The notes below the pieces were generated by a model. That model ran no database searches, had not been told where the DNA came from, and saw nothing but the letters and a program-made list of their open reading frames with translations. From Ardenticatenaceae bacterium (GTDB taxonomy: Bacteria; Chloroflexota; Anaerolineae; Promineifilales; Promineifilaceae): a DNA stretch of 64,000 nt. The stretch covers positions 930,001 through 994,000 of the forward strand of contig JACKBS010000004.1 of the NCBI GenBank assembly GCA_020634435.1, read 5' to 3'. The translations under genes were made by a program, and so were the position numbers. Shown one piece after another: positions 9,388-17,955 of the stretch (position 1 is its first letter; every line of letters starts with the position of its first letter).

Positions 9388-10299
9388 ATGAACCCAGCGG
9401 AAAAAATTCCTTTTGTCTTTTTAACATCCCACGCCTTTTCCGGCTCCACGCTCACCAGCTTTTTGATGGGGATGCATCCAGAAATTGCCACCGTAGGCGA
9501 GCTGACTGGCCCGGCACGCCGCCTGGACTTGCAGACGTATCCCTGTTCGTGCGGCAAATTGTTTCAACAAGACCCTTTTTGGCAAGACGTGGCAACGGCC
9601 GTAAATCAATACGGGCTACCCTACTCCCTAAACAATTATCTGGATACCCGCTTTGAACTCAGTAGTCACTCGCTAGGCCAGCGATTGCTGGCCGGATCGT
9701 TTCGCAGCAACGCTCTTGAGCAGCTGCGCGATAGCGTCGTCTTCACCCTTTGGCCTGGTAAGCTGGCCCAATTGAAAGAGCAGGCCCGGCGCAACGAGCT
9801 GTTTGCCCGCGCTGTCCTGGATGTGACTGGGAAATCTATCTTTCTAGACACCGCCAAAGACCCGATGCGGATTCGGTATTTGCCGCTGGCACCCAACATT
9901 GATCTGCATGTCATTCATCTGGTACGCGATGTGCGCGGCGTGGTTGCCTCGATCCGCAGCCGCCACCCAGACACGAATGTAGAAACGGCCGTACGCTCCT
10001 GGATAGCCCGTGAGAAAAACATCAATCGGTTGCTCGAAACCATACCCACCAACCGCCAAATCAAGTTAAATTACGAAGAGTTAGTCACCGACACACTGCC
10101 CACACTCAATAAACTTCTCGCTTTTGTAGGCGCACAACCCTTGGAAACATTGGGCGACTATCGCGAAGCAGAGCATCACATTTTAGGCAACAGAATGCGC
10201 AAACGACAATCGTCAGAAATAAAGCTAGACGAAAAATGGCGCACCGCTCTTTCAACAGAGCAGCTGCAAACAATTTCCCGCATGGTCGGGGCTCGCTAG
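9388..10299 (+). CDS. Sulfotransferase family protein, tandem copy 1
   Basis: A 303-residue sulfotransferase. The N-terminus has FLTSHAFSGSTLTSFLMG, a phosphosulfate loop with Ser-Gly-Ser-Thr, followed by a CSCG pair near residue 52. The 3'-phosphate motif is VIHLVRDVRGVVASIRSRH. It differs from the two other sulfotransferase types in the locus. The next gene is a clear paralogue, about two-thirds identical by eye over the full length, so the pair arose by tandem duplication. It is predicted to be cytosolic. No specific acceptor can be named. Confidence 0.83.
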   Translation: MNPAEKIPFVFLTSHAFSGSTLTSFLMGMHPEIATVGELTGPARRLDLQTYPCSCGKLFQQDPFWQDVATAVNQYGLPYSLNNYLDTRFELSSHSLGQRLLAGSFRSNALEQLRDSVVFTLWPGKLAQLKEQARRNELFARAVLDVTGKSIFLDTAKDPMRIRYLPLAPNIDLHVIHLVRDVRGVVASIRSRHPDTNVETAVRSWIAREKNINRLLETIPTNRQIKLNYEELVTDTLPTLNKLLAFVGAQPLETLGDYREAEHHILGNRMRKRQSSEIKLDEKWRTALSTEQLQTISRMVGAR

Positions 10300-10335
10300 A
10301 TCAACACAATTTCAAACCTGCAGGAGCAGAGTTTT

Positions 10336-11268
10336 ATGGAAAAAAGCAAAATCCCGTATGTTTTTCTAACATCCCATGCCTTTTCTGGCTCGACCCTCAC
10401 CAGCTTTTTGCTGGGAGCACACCCAGAAATTGCCACAGTGGGCATGTTAACCGGCCCAGCCGAACATCTCGATCTGAACAACTACCGCTGCTCATGCGGC
10501 CAATTGTTTCAGCAAGACCCCTTCTGGCAAGCTGTGACGCAAGCAGTCAACCGGTATGGCATTTCTTACTCGCTGGAAAAACACATGGGAACACGCATCG
10601 AACTGGGTTCAAACAAACTTATGCGTCGCCTTCGGACAGATTCGCTGCGCAGCAACAGTCTAGAAAAATATCGGGACTGGCTCATGTTTAACCTGTGGCC
10701 AGGTCACAAACAAGAAATGCAGCGGCTGGTACGTCGCAATGAAATATTTGCCCGCGCCATTTTAGATGTTTCCGGCAAGCCCGTATTTCTGGACACATCT
10801 AAAGACCCTATGCGAATGCGCTATCTACGTCTTTCACCCCATATCGATCTGTATGTCATCCATCTCATTCGCGATGTGCGCGGCGTTGTGGCCTCTATTC
10901 TGAGCCGCCGCGACGACATGGACGTAAAACAAGCGACCAATCACTGGCTGGTCGCCGAACACAACATCCGCCGCCACCTGGAAACCATCCCGTCCAACCG
11001 CCAAATTGAAGTTCAGTACAAAGACATCACCACAAACACGTTGGAAACCTTAAACAGACTATTCTCTTTTATTGGGGTTCAACCTTTACAAGAATTGGCC
11101 GATTTCCGAGAAGTAGATAACCACATATTGGGCAACAAAATGCGCAAACAAGGCACATCAGAAATACGGGTCGATGAACGCTGGCGCACGGTTTTGTCGG
11201 AAAAACAGCTGGAAATAATTGACCATATTACCGGCCCAAAAATAAAAGGCTGGTTAAAAACGGCCTAA
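10336..11268 (+). CDS. Sulfotransferase family protein, tandem copy 2
   Basis: The 310-residue paralogue of the preceding gene. It keeps the same landmarks: FLTSHAFSGSTLTSFLLG, the CSCGQLFQQDPFW segment and VIHLIRDVRGVVASILSRR. An AGGAG element lies upstream of the ATG in the 36-base gap. Divergence is spread over the protein while cofactor motifs are intact, so both copies are probably active, perhaps on different hydroxyls. Copies of the iterated palindrome present in copy 1 (near 9595 and 9985) are absent here. It ends the first transcription block; a structured leader follows. Confidence 0.83.
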   Translation: MEKSKIPYVFLTSHAFSGSTLTSFLLGAHPEIATVGMLTGPAEHLDLNNYRCSCGQLFQQDPFWQAVTQAVNRYGISYSLEKHMGTRIELGSNKLMRRLRTDSLRSNSLEKYRDWLMFNLWPGHKQEMQRLVRRNEIFARAILDVSGKPVFLDTSKDPMRMRYLRLSPHIDLYVIHLIRDVRGVVASILSRRDDMDVKQATNHWLVAEHNIRRHLETIPSNRQIEVQYKDITTNTLETLNRLFSFIGVQPLQELADFREVDNHILGNKMRKQGTSEIRVDERWRTVLSEKQLEIIDHITGPKIKGWLKTA

Positions 11269-11272
11269 AAAT

Positions 11273-11396
11273 CGAATGAATTAGGAGACAGGTACTATTC
11301 ATTCGCTTGAACTAAAAGAAAAGCTTTTCCTATACTACCTCCTCGTAAGCTTTATTAGCAGAAGTAACGAAGTTAAGCAGGTATAGGAAGAGACAA
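11273..11396 (+). promoter_or_regulatory. Structured 5' leader with sequestered ribosome site
   Basis: The gap before the beta-helix gene holds two structures. A perfect nine-base-pair hairpin spans 11273-11305. Further on, 11324-11335 can pair with 11381-11392 (11 of 12), and the 3' arm contains the AGGAAGAG ribosome-binding site of the ATG at 11397. A competing helix, 11320-11326 with 11347-11353 (AAAGCTT/AAGCTTT), overlaps the 5' arm by three bases, so the two are mutually exclusive. This is the layout of a translational switch. I cannot match it to a known riboswitch class. The stretch is AT-richer than its neighbours. Confidence 0.5.
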
Positions 11397-13361
11397 ATGA
11401 ATACAAAGTTAGCCCTTGGCGTTCAGCCTTTGCGCTCCCATGCCAGAGTCATGCTTCATTTAGTAAGTCTAATCATCCTAGCCATTTTTGCCTCTTTTAA
11501 TTCCGGGGTAGAAGCATCGCAGACCAGTTTTTATGTTGCCCCCACGGGCAGCAACAGCAATCCGGGAACCTTTTCCCAACCGTGGAAAACAATTGAATAT
11601 GCAGCCAACGCCAGCCAGGTAAAACCTGGTGACACCGTTTATATTCGTGGTGGTGTTTATAACGAATACATCCAGCAGGGCATCTCTGGTGCCCCAGGCC
11701 AACCCATCACTTATAAAAATTATCCGGGTGAAACACCGGTTATCACCGGTTCAGGTACCTGGCGCTGGCACATTTTGGAGCAGAGCCATATCCGCATTGA
11801 AGGCCTCACTTTTCGCGATTTTCAGAAAGGCGGCATTCAAATTAGAGCTAGAAATGACAGCATAACGGATGTGGAAATTATCAACTGCACCTTTGAAAAC
11901 CAGAGCCCGTTGAACGGTGAGGGTGCCAAAACCATTCACGTTACCACAACGGACACTGCACACCAGGTGACCCATGTAACCCTGCGGGGCAATGTGCTGC
12001 TGAATGTGGATACGGGTGACCATCCGGCCATCCAGGTTGCCGGTGATTCGCATTTTATTCGCGTCATCGACAACACCATCCAAACGACCACCAGTATCGC
12101 TATTGGCATTGCTGGCCGCCCCGATATTGATCAGCCGACCAATGTTGTGGTGCATGGCAATGAAATAACGGGGCACGGTTCGCCCGGCAAATATTCAGCT
12201 GGCATTTACCTGGATGGCGCCGGAGAGAACATCATCATTGAACAAAACACAATTCACGGCGGCCAGCAGGGCATTAAAGTTAGCCTGGAACCAACGGCCG
12301 CTTCCCTACAAACCAAACATGTGATTGTGAGAAATAATGTCCTGTACAACAACACCCAAATCAACCTGAAGCTAGGCGTGGGTGACAGCAACGAGAGCTG
12401 CGGCCAGGCTGGTGCCCTGACGGAAAGTGTGGCCGTGCACAACACTGTTTACAACTCACTGAGCGATGTGACCAATCATCGGTTTGGCTGTGGCGAAAAT
12501 TTACGTTGGCTCAACAATATCTTTGTGGACCTGAGCAATGGGGAGAGCTTTCATTACAAATCTAACGAAGATGACACGACGCACTCACCCACCTGGGTAT
12601 TGGACTACAACTTGTTCTACAGCGGCAGTCATGATGGGTTTTATCGCTGGGCTGGGGTAACGCTTAACTCGCTAAACGGGTTTAAGAATGCTACGGGGCA
12701 GGACTTGCATTCTTTTGAGGGCGATCCCCGCTTTGTGAATGCAAATGCTGGTGATTTTGCTCTGGAACCGGATTCAGCTGCCCGAGATGCGGGTGGAGCC
12801 CTAACCTTTACCAAAAGCGCGGGCAGTGGCACCTCAATCCCGGTCGCCGAGGCGTGGTATTTTACAGACGGGCTTGGCTTGCAGAGTGGTGATCTGATCC
12901 GCGTGGGCAGCAACGATCCAGTTCGAGTGGTTGGCGTCAACTACAATAACAACACGCTTACGGTCGATAAAGCTATTTCCTGGTCGGCGCAAGCACCGGT
13001 CAATTATGATTACAAGGGGCCTACGGCCGATATTGGTGCGTTTGAATTTGTGCCCAAGTTTGACCTTACCGGCATGCCGGGTGACGAGGAAATCTACCTG
13101 AGGTGGGAAATTAGTGAGGAATTGCCAGCAACGGCCGTTCTTGAAATTCAATACGTTGGGCCAAAGGGGTCACCCCCCTCGCCTATTTCCAACCTTTCGC
13201 AAACTATGGATGAGTATGTGTTGACGGGCATGAAGAACTACACGATGTACGAGGTTACCCTTCTAGCCATCGACAACGGCGAAGTGCTCTTAAGTGACAC
13301 CATTCAGGTAATGCCCACAGACATATTTTCCTTCCTCCCGTTCATTGTCAAAAGCCCATAA
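11397..13361 (+). CDS. Secreted right-handed beta-helix protein
   Basis: A 654-residue exported protein. Residues 1 to about 40 form a long signal peptide with a hydrophobic core (LVSLIILAIFASF). The mature part opens with FYVAPTGSNSNPGTFSQPWK, typical of DUF1565/parallel beta-helix proteins. Repeated NxI/VVxxN rungs follow to about residue 420, as in polysaccharide lyases and glycan-binding proteins. A fibronectin-III-like stretch occupies the end, and the chain finishes with the hydrophobic tail FLPFIVKSP. It may cleave or bind the exported polysaccharide. Catalytic residues cannot be assigned. The coding region has one iterated palindrome copy only, near 13130. Confidence 0.82.
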   Translation: MNTKLALGVQPLRSHARVMLHLVSLIILAIFASFNSGVEASQTSFYVAPTGSNSNPGTFSQPWKTIEYAANASQVKPGDTVYIRGGVYNEYIQQGISGAPGQPITYKNYPGETPVITGSGTWRWHILEQSHIRIEGLTFRDFQKGGIQIRARNDSITDVEIINCTFENQSPLNGEGAKTIHVTTTDTAHQVTHVTLRGNVLLNVDTGDHPAIQVAGDSHFIRVIDNTIQTTTSIAIGIAGRPDIDQPTNVVVHGNEITGHGSPGKYSAGIYLDGAGENIIIEQNTIHGGQQGIKVSLEPTAASLQTKHVIVRNNVLYNNTQINLKLGVGDSNESCGQAGALTESVAVHNTVYNSLSDVTNHRFGCGENLRWLNNIFVDLSNGESFHYKSNEDDTTHSPTWVLDYNLFYSGSHDGFYRWAGVTLNSLNGFKNATGQDLHSFEGDPRFVNANAGDFALEPDSAARDAGGALTFTKSAGSGTSIPVAEAWYFTDGLGLQSGDLIRVGSNDPVRVVGVNYNNNTLTVDKAISWSAQAPVNYDYKGPTADIGAFEFVPKFDLTGMPGDEEIYLRWEISEELPATAVLEIQYVGPKGSPPSPISNLSQTMDEYVLTGMKNYTMYEVTLLAIDNGEVLLSDTIQVMPTDIFSFLPFIVKSP

Positions 13362-13370
13362 ATTCTTAAT

Positions 13371-13401
13371 TGGGGTCTCCTGAATTTATCAGGAGACCCC
13401 A
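13371..13401 (+). terminator. Stem-loop after beta-helix gene
   Basis: A perfect 13-base-pair stem (13371-13383 with 13389-13401) and a five-base loop lie ten bases past the stop. There is no long T run afterwards, so it may be an mRNA 3'-end stabiliser or an inefficient terminator. Confidence 0.6.
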
Positions 13402-13440
13402 TTCCCAAGTTCGAAAAAAGACAACTCAAGGTATATCGCT

Positions 13441-14655
13441 ATGCGCAAGATTGCATTTTGGTTAGCACTCGTGCTTCTCTTTATGATCCCCTGGGAAAAT
13501 TCTGTCATTATTGACGGCGTGGGACGCATTTCCCGCGTCATGGGGATTTTGGTAGCCGCCTTCTGGCTGGGTACGGTTATAGCTACGGGGAAGTTCAGGC
13601 AGTTACGGCCGTTTCACATTGTCATCTTCATCTACTTTTTCTGGAACGGGATCACGATTTTGTGGTCAACGGACGTTAGCGCCACGCTGGACCGAATCAC
13701 CACCTACATTCAGCTGCTAGGATTCGCCTGGCTGCTCTGGGACCTCTTCACGACCAAAGAAGCGGTGCACGCCGGATTACAAATGTTTGTGCTTGGCGCA
13801 TACGTCTCGGTTATCGACACCATCTCTAACTACTTTGCCGGCATCTCTCGGGGCAGCACACCCCGCTATGCGGCGTCTGGCTTTAACGCCAACGGCATTG
13901 CGCTCATCATTGCGCTGACCCTGCCAATGGCCTGGTATTTAGCCACCTCGGTCACTGAAAACGAGAGTCGCGGCCGGAAGTTATTAAACCTGGCCAACTA
14001 CTTGTTCATTCCTCTGGGCGTTTTTGCCGTTCTTCTGACGGCCAGCCGGACAGCCTTAATCGTCATGGTGCCCACATTCTGGTTCATCTTGGGTACTTCT
14101 GCCCGGCTGCGCTTTGTGGATCGGATTCTCATCTCCTGTTTCCTGGCCGGGGCGCTCTATTTTCTCCAACCGCTCATCCCGCAAACCTCACTCGACCGGC
14201 TCAGCACCACGCAAACGGAATTCACAGAAGGCGATCTTAGCGGTCGTCGCGTTATTTGGGCTGAGGCGTTGGTCACCTTTGAGACGCGGCCACTGATCGG
14301 TACCGGCAGTGGCACCTTCAAAGCGGCCGTTGACTACAAGGACAAATCGGCACACAACACCTATCTCGCCATTCTCATTGAATCGGGAGCAATTGGCCTG
14401 GGCCTTTTTGTTCTGGTGGCCCTAACCAGTGCGCTGCATCTGAAGGACCTGCCACGGACGGAAAGGATGTTTTATTTAACCCTACTAATTATCCTGGGAG
14501 TGGGCATCACAACGATGTCGTGGGAAATCAAAAAGCCGACCTGGTTCATTTTGACAATGGTGATGGTGCATGCGGCCGTTTTCATAAAACCAGTTTCGAT
14601 AATGGCTAAAGCCCCACCCTGGCGCAAACCTACTACGACACTTGTTACCGAATAA
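13441..14655 (+). CDS. O-antigen ligase/polymerase family membrane protein
   Basis: A 404-residue multi-pass membrane protein with about ten to eleven hydrophobic segments. It shows the Wzy_C/WaaL signature: a large loop with RLSTTQTEFTEGDLSGRRVIW and the conserved IGTGSGTFK followed by KSAHNTYLAILIESG, where the His is the family's functional residue. Members join undecaprenyl-linked repeat units (Wzy) or ligate glycans to acceptors. In a locus with a sugar transferase and Wzz protein, polymerase is the likelier role. The start ATG at 13441 has only a weak AAGG-type ribosome site. Confidence 0.85.
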   Translation: MRKIAFWLALVLLFMIPWENSVIIDGVGRISRVMGILVAAFWLGTVIATGKFRQLRPFHIVIFIYFFWNGITILWSTDVSATLDRITTYIQLLGFAWLLWDLFTTKEAVHAGLQMFVLGAYVSVIDTISNYFAGISRGSTPRYAASGFNANGIALIIALTLPMAWYLATSVTENESRGRKLLNLANYLFIPLGVFAVLLTASRTALIVMVPTFWFILGTSARLRFVDRILISCFLAGALYFLQPLIPQTSLDRLSTTQTEFTEGDLSGRRVIWAEALVTFETRPLIGTGSGTFKAAVDYKDKSAHNTYLAILIESGAIGLGLFVLVALTSALHLKDLPRTERMFYLTLLIILGVGITTMSWEIKKPTWFILTMVMVHAAVFIKPVSIMAKAPPWRKPTTTLVTE

Positions 14656-14725
14656 TTTCACCTGCTTTTGAGCACAAAATCTAACAACCCCTTCACTCCT
14701 GGCGCAACCAGAGGAGTTAGCTTAC

Positions 14726-15634
14726 TTGATTGCCTTCATTCACATACATAAAACTGGTGGGACAACCCTGCAATGGATTTTGCGCAGCACCTTGGGTGCT
14801 TCCTATTGCGAAGTCGAACCGCTAACAATTGAACGGGACTTTCAACAAATCCCATGGATGGCTCCTGCGCGCATTGCTGATCTGGAATATATGGAATCCA
14901 TGTACCCGCAGCTGGGGGGCATTGGTGGCCATCACATTCAGCCGCACATGCAGCTGCATGAGAAATATCCTGGCCTCAAATATTTCACCTTCATGCGCGA
15001 CCCTGTGAAAATGCGGGCTTCCATGTACCAGCACGGCGTAAACACGCTGGGCGAAGAAAATTGCGTATTCGAGGAATGGCTGCAAGAGGAACAATCACGT
15101 AACCGGCAAACGAAAATGATTGCCGGTACGGCCGATGTTAACAAAGCAATCGAAATCATCGAGCAGCAGCAAATCTTCGTCGGCCTCACGGAGCACTTTA
15201 ACGAGTCGCTTCTGCTATTGAAGAATCTTGTGGACTCCAACCTCAACATTGCCTACAAGCGGATGAACGTGGCCAAGGGGGAAACGGCGGCCAAACGGCT
15301 CCTCGCTTCCGAGGAAGCCCGAGCCCAGTTGCAGGCAGGCAATGAAGCGGACATGGCCCTGTACGAGTTTGTCAAGCAGGAATGGTACCCCCGATTTCAG
15401 CAAGCGTACGGCCGTTCCCTCGCTGAAGATGTGGCCGATTACCAGGCAAAGTTGAGCCAGTTTGGCCATCGTCAGGTGTCGCTTTCATTTATGAGCAAGC
15501 CACGACTGTTCAAACTGCTGCTTCTGCTAGACATGGAACCGTACAACGGCCGTAACGTCACCCTCTCGCTGCTCAAAAAATATCTACTCTATCGCTCTAA
15601 AATTCAACTCGACCGCAAACGATTACAAAACTAA
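14726..15634 (+). CDS. Sulfotransferase family 2 protein
   Basis: A 302-residue sulfotransferase with FIHIHKTGGTTLQWILR at residues 4-20 as phosphosulfate loop and YFTFMRDPVKMRASMYQHG as 3'-phosphate loop. The start is a TTG at 14726 with GAGGAG nine bases upstream; no ATG fits. It is a paralogue of the gene at 17956, sharing the lead-in, the NRQTKMIAGTADVNKA region and the C-terminal layout. The pair resembles uronyl/hexosyl 2-O-sulfotransferase-like bacterial proteins. It is predicted cytosolic. Confidence 0.84.
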   Translation: MIAFIHIHKTGGTTLQWILRSTLGASYCEVEPLTIERDFQQIPWMAPARIADLEYMESMYPQLGGIGGHHIQPHMQLHEKYPGLKYFTFMRDPVKMRASMYQHGVNTLGEENCVFEEWLQEEQSRNRQTKMIAGTADVNKAIEIIEQQQIFVGLTEHFNESLLLLKNLVDSNLNIAYKRMNVAKGETAAKRLLASEEARAQLQAGNEADMALYEFVKQEWYPRFQQAYGRSLAEDVADYQAKLSQFGHRQVSLSFMSKPRLFKLLLLLDMEPYNGRNVTLSLLKKYLLYRSKIQLDRKRLQN

Positions 15635-15646
15635 GCATTAATCTCT

Positions 15647-16771
15647 ATGGCTCCCAAAAAAGTTCTGTTCCTGGTGGATCGGTTGGGCCGCGGCGGCGTG
15701 GCCCAGGTGGTCACCAACGTCGCGCTCAGCATCGACCGCACCAAATTCACGCCGGTCATTTGTGTGACCCGCGACAAACCCGCCCACGGACAAGATGAGC
15801 TGCTGCGCCAGGCTGGCGTCACGGTCATCGAGCTCAAGCGCCAGTCACGCTTCCAGATGTCCGTCTGGAAAACCTTATGGCAAGCGCTAAGCGATGTCAC
15901 CATCCTGCACACCCACCTAAGCGGTTCCAACTTTTGGGGCCGACTGTGGGGCACGCTGCGGCGGGTACCCATCATCATTACCCAGGAACATGCCCCCGCC
16001 TATGAAAAAATGTGGTACGAACATTTGGTGGACCGCACAATGAGCCCGCTCTCCGACCGCATCATTTCTGTGTCGGAATTTGACCGGCAAAAGTACATTG
16101 AGCTAGAGAAGATTCCGCCCGAGAAGATCGAAACGCTTTACGTGGGCATCGACATCGACAAATTTGCGACGGGTTTGTCACGACCGTTTGCCAAGCAACA
16201 AATTGGAGTGCCTAGCGATAAGCAAATCATTTCCGTTGTAGCACGCCTTTTTCCGCAAAAGAACCAGCAAGGTTTTCTGGAAGCGCTCACCCTGCTGCCG
16301 CCAGAACTTCTGGCCAACGTCCACTGCTTGCTTATTGGCAGCGGCCCGCTAGAAGAACATCTGCAAAGCGAAGTGAAACGGCTGGGCCTGGAAGAAACGG
16401 TCACCTTCCTCGGCGAACGAACCGACGTGCCCCAGCTGTTAGCCGCCAGCGATATGCTGGTATTGCCGTCACACTTTGAATGCCTGCCCAGCGTTATTTC
16501 TGAAGCAATGGCGGCGCGATGTGCGGTGGTCGCAACGGCCGTTGGCGGTATCCCGGAAATGCTCGGCGACGTGGGCTGGCCAATGGTACCACCGGGCAAC
16601 GCCTCACAGCTGGCCGAAGCCATTGCCTGCGTGCTCTCGATGAGCGATGCAGAGCGAAACAGCCGGCTAGACCAGGGCGAGAAAGTCGTCCGCGAGCGGT
16701 TTAGCAAACCGCAATCGGTACTCAAAACCCAGCAGCTTTATGAAACAATGCTGGCTACTCTTCCCCATTGA
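15647..16771 (+). CDS. Glycosyltransferase family 4
   Basis: A GT-B enzyme of 374 residues. The glycine-rich lead KVLFLVDRLGRGGVAQVV marks the acceptor domain. The donor domain has IISVVARLFPQKNQQGF and the E-x7-E motif in FECLPSVISEAMAARCAVV. The His-rich ILHTHLSGSNFWGR is typical of GT4. It starts 12 bases after the sulfotransferase stop. A single copy of the iterated palindrome lies at about 16533. The donor sugar is not predictable. Confidence 0.9.
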   Translation: MAPKKVLFLVDRLGRGGVAQVVTNVALSIDRTKFTPVICVTRDKPAHGQDELLRQAGVTVIELKRQSRFQMSVWKTLWQALSDVTILHTHLSGSNFWGRLWGTLRRVPIIITQEHAPAYEKMWYEHLVDRTMSPLSDRIISVSEFDRQKYIELEKIPPEKIETLYVGIDIDKFATGLSRPFAKQQIGVPSDKQIISVVARLFPQKNQQGFLEALTLLPPELLANVHCLLIGSGPLEEHLQSEVKRLGLEETVTFLGERTDVPQLLAASDMLVLPSHFECLPSVISEAMAARCAVVATAVGGIPEMLGDVGWPMVPPGNASQLAEAIACVLSMSDAERNSRLDQGEKVVRERFSKPQSVLKTQQLYETMLATLPH

Positions 16772-16793
16772 ACCATCGCCTAAGGATTCAAAA

Positions 16794-17939
16794 ATGACGT
16801 TAAAAATATTAATGGTCGGACCCGGACCAGGTAAACCGGGCGGCATCTTAGCTCTAACCGATGCCTTAGTCCCGGTTCTGGCAGAAGACGTGGATTTGCA
16901 CTACTTTCCCACCGTCCAGCGTTTTGCCAACAGCGAAATGGGCCAATTTTCTCTGCGCAATATCCGGCTGGCGCTAAACCAGTACGGCCGTTTCATCCGC
17001 GACCTCGTTCGCTTCCGTCCCGACCTGGTACACATCCATACCTCTCAAGGATTGGGCTGGCTAAAAGATACGTTTTATGTGGCCATAATTAAGCTATACG
17101 GCCGTTCCCTCATCCTCCATGTGCACGCCGCCGAATACGACGAGCTGTTTGGCCGTAAATCGCGCCTCTGGCAAGCATACACCCGCTTCATGATGAACCG
17201 CGCCGAAGCCGTCATCGCCGTCTCTACCGAGTGGAAAAAAGCGCTGGGCCAACTGGTGCCTTTGGAACGAATCCACCCTTTTCGGCCGTGCTTGAATGTG
17301 AGGGAATTTTCGCCCGCCGAAAGGCAGTCTAACCAAACGATCAATGCCCTGTTTTTAGGCACGGTCGGCACGCGAAAAGGAGCCTTCGATCTTATCGAAG
17401 CGATGCAGCGCATCCCGGACCAAACACCTCTCCGGTTGTGGATTGCTGGCGGTGGTGAGAAAGAAGGCGATTTGGAAAAAGCCAGACAAAAAATCCACGC
17501 TTTAGGTCTCCAGGAAAGGTGCGAACTGATTGGTATTGTGCAGGGGCAGCAAAAAGCCGATCTGCTGAAAAATGCCCACATTTTTGCCTTACCCTCATAC
17601 AACGAAGGGCTGCCCTTTGCCATCATAGAAGCGATGGCCGCCGGACTGGCTATCGTCGCCACGCCAGTGGGCGGTATTCCCGAAGTGGTGCAGCATGAAC
17701 AAAACGGCCTTCTGGTAACTCCAGGCGATACAGAGGCCTTGGCGGCCAGCCTGATGCAGCTCACGGCCGATTCCCAGCTGCGCCAGGCAATGGGCCAGCA
17801 CAATCGCCACACCGCCTGCCAGGAACTAGATGTAAGACCATATGCCAAACGGCTGGTCGCTTTGTATGAAACGGTGCTCTCGCCCGGACAAACGGGCAGA
17901 CCATCTTCTCAAACCATAAACTCAGAATTGCATATTTGA
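16794..17939 (+). CDS. Glycosyltransferase family 4
   Basis: A GT-B enzyme of 381 residues starting LKILMVGPGPGKPGGI. The donor domain shows ALFLGTVGTRKGAFDLIEAM and the E-x7-E in YNEGLPFAIIEAMAAGLAIV, with VVQHEQNGLLV after it. I prefer the ATG at 16794, with AAGGA about eight bases upstream, over the longer frame that overlaps the preceding gene from 16740. Three iterated palindromes fall near 16985 and 17100. It is cytosolic. Its specificity is unknown. Confidence 0.88.
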   Translation: MTLKILMVGPGPGKPGGILALTDALVPVLAEDVDLHYFPTVQRFANSEMGQFSLRNIRLALNQYGRFIRDLVRFRPDLVHIHTSQGLGWLKDTFYVAIIKLYGRSLILHVHAAEYDELFGRKSRLWQAYTRFMMNRAEAVIAVSTEWKKALGQLVPLERIHPFRPCLNVREFSPAERQSNQTINALFLGTVGTRKGAFDLIEAMQRIPDQTPLRLWIAGGGEKEGDLEKARQKIHALGLQERCELIGIVQGQQKADLLKNAHIFALPSYNEGLPFAIIEAMAAGLAIVATPVGGIPEVVQHEQNGLLVTPGDTEALAASLMQLTADSQLRQAMGQHNRHTACQELDVRPYAKRLVALYETVLSPGQTGRPSSQTINSELHI

Positions 17940-17955
17940 AGAAAAAAGGCTGTTT

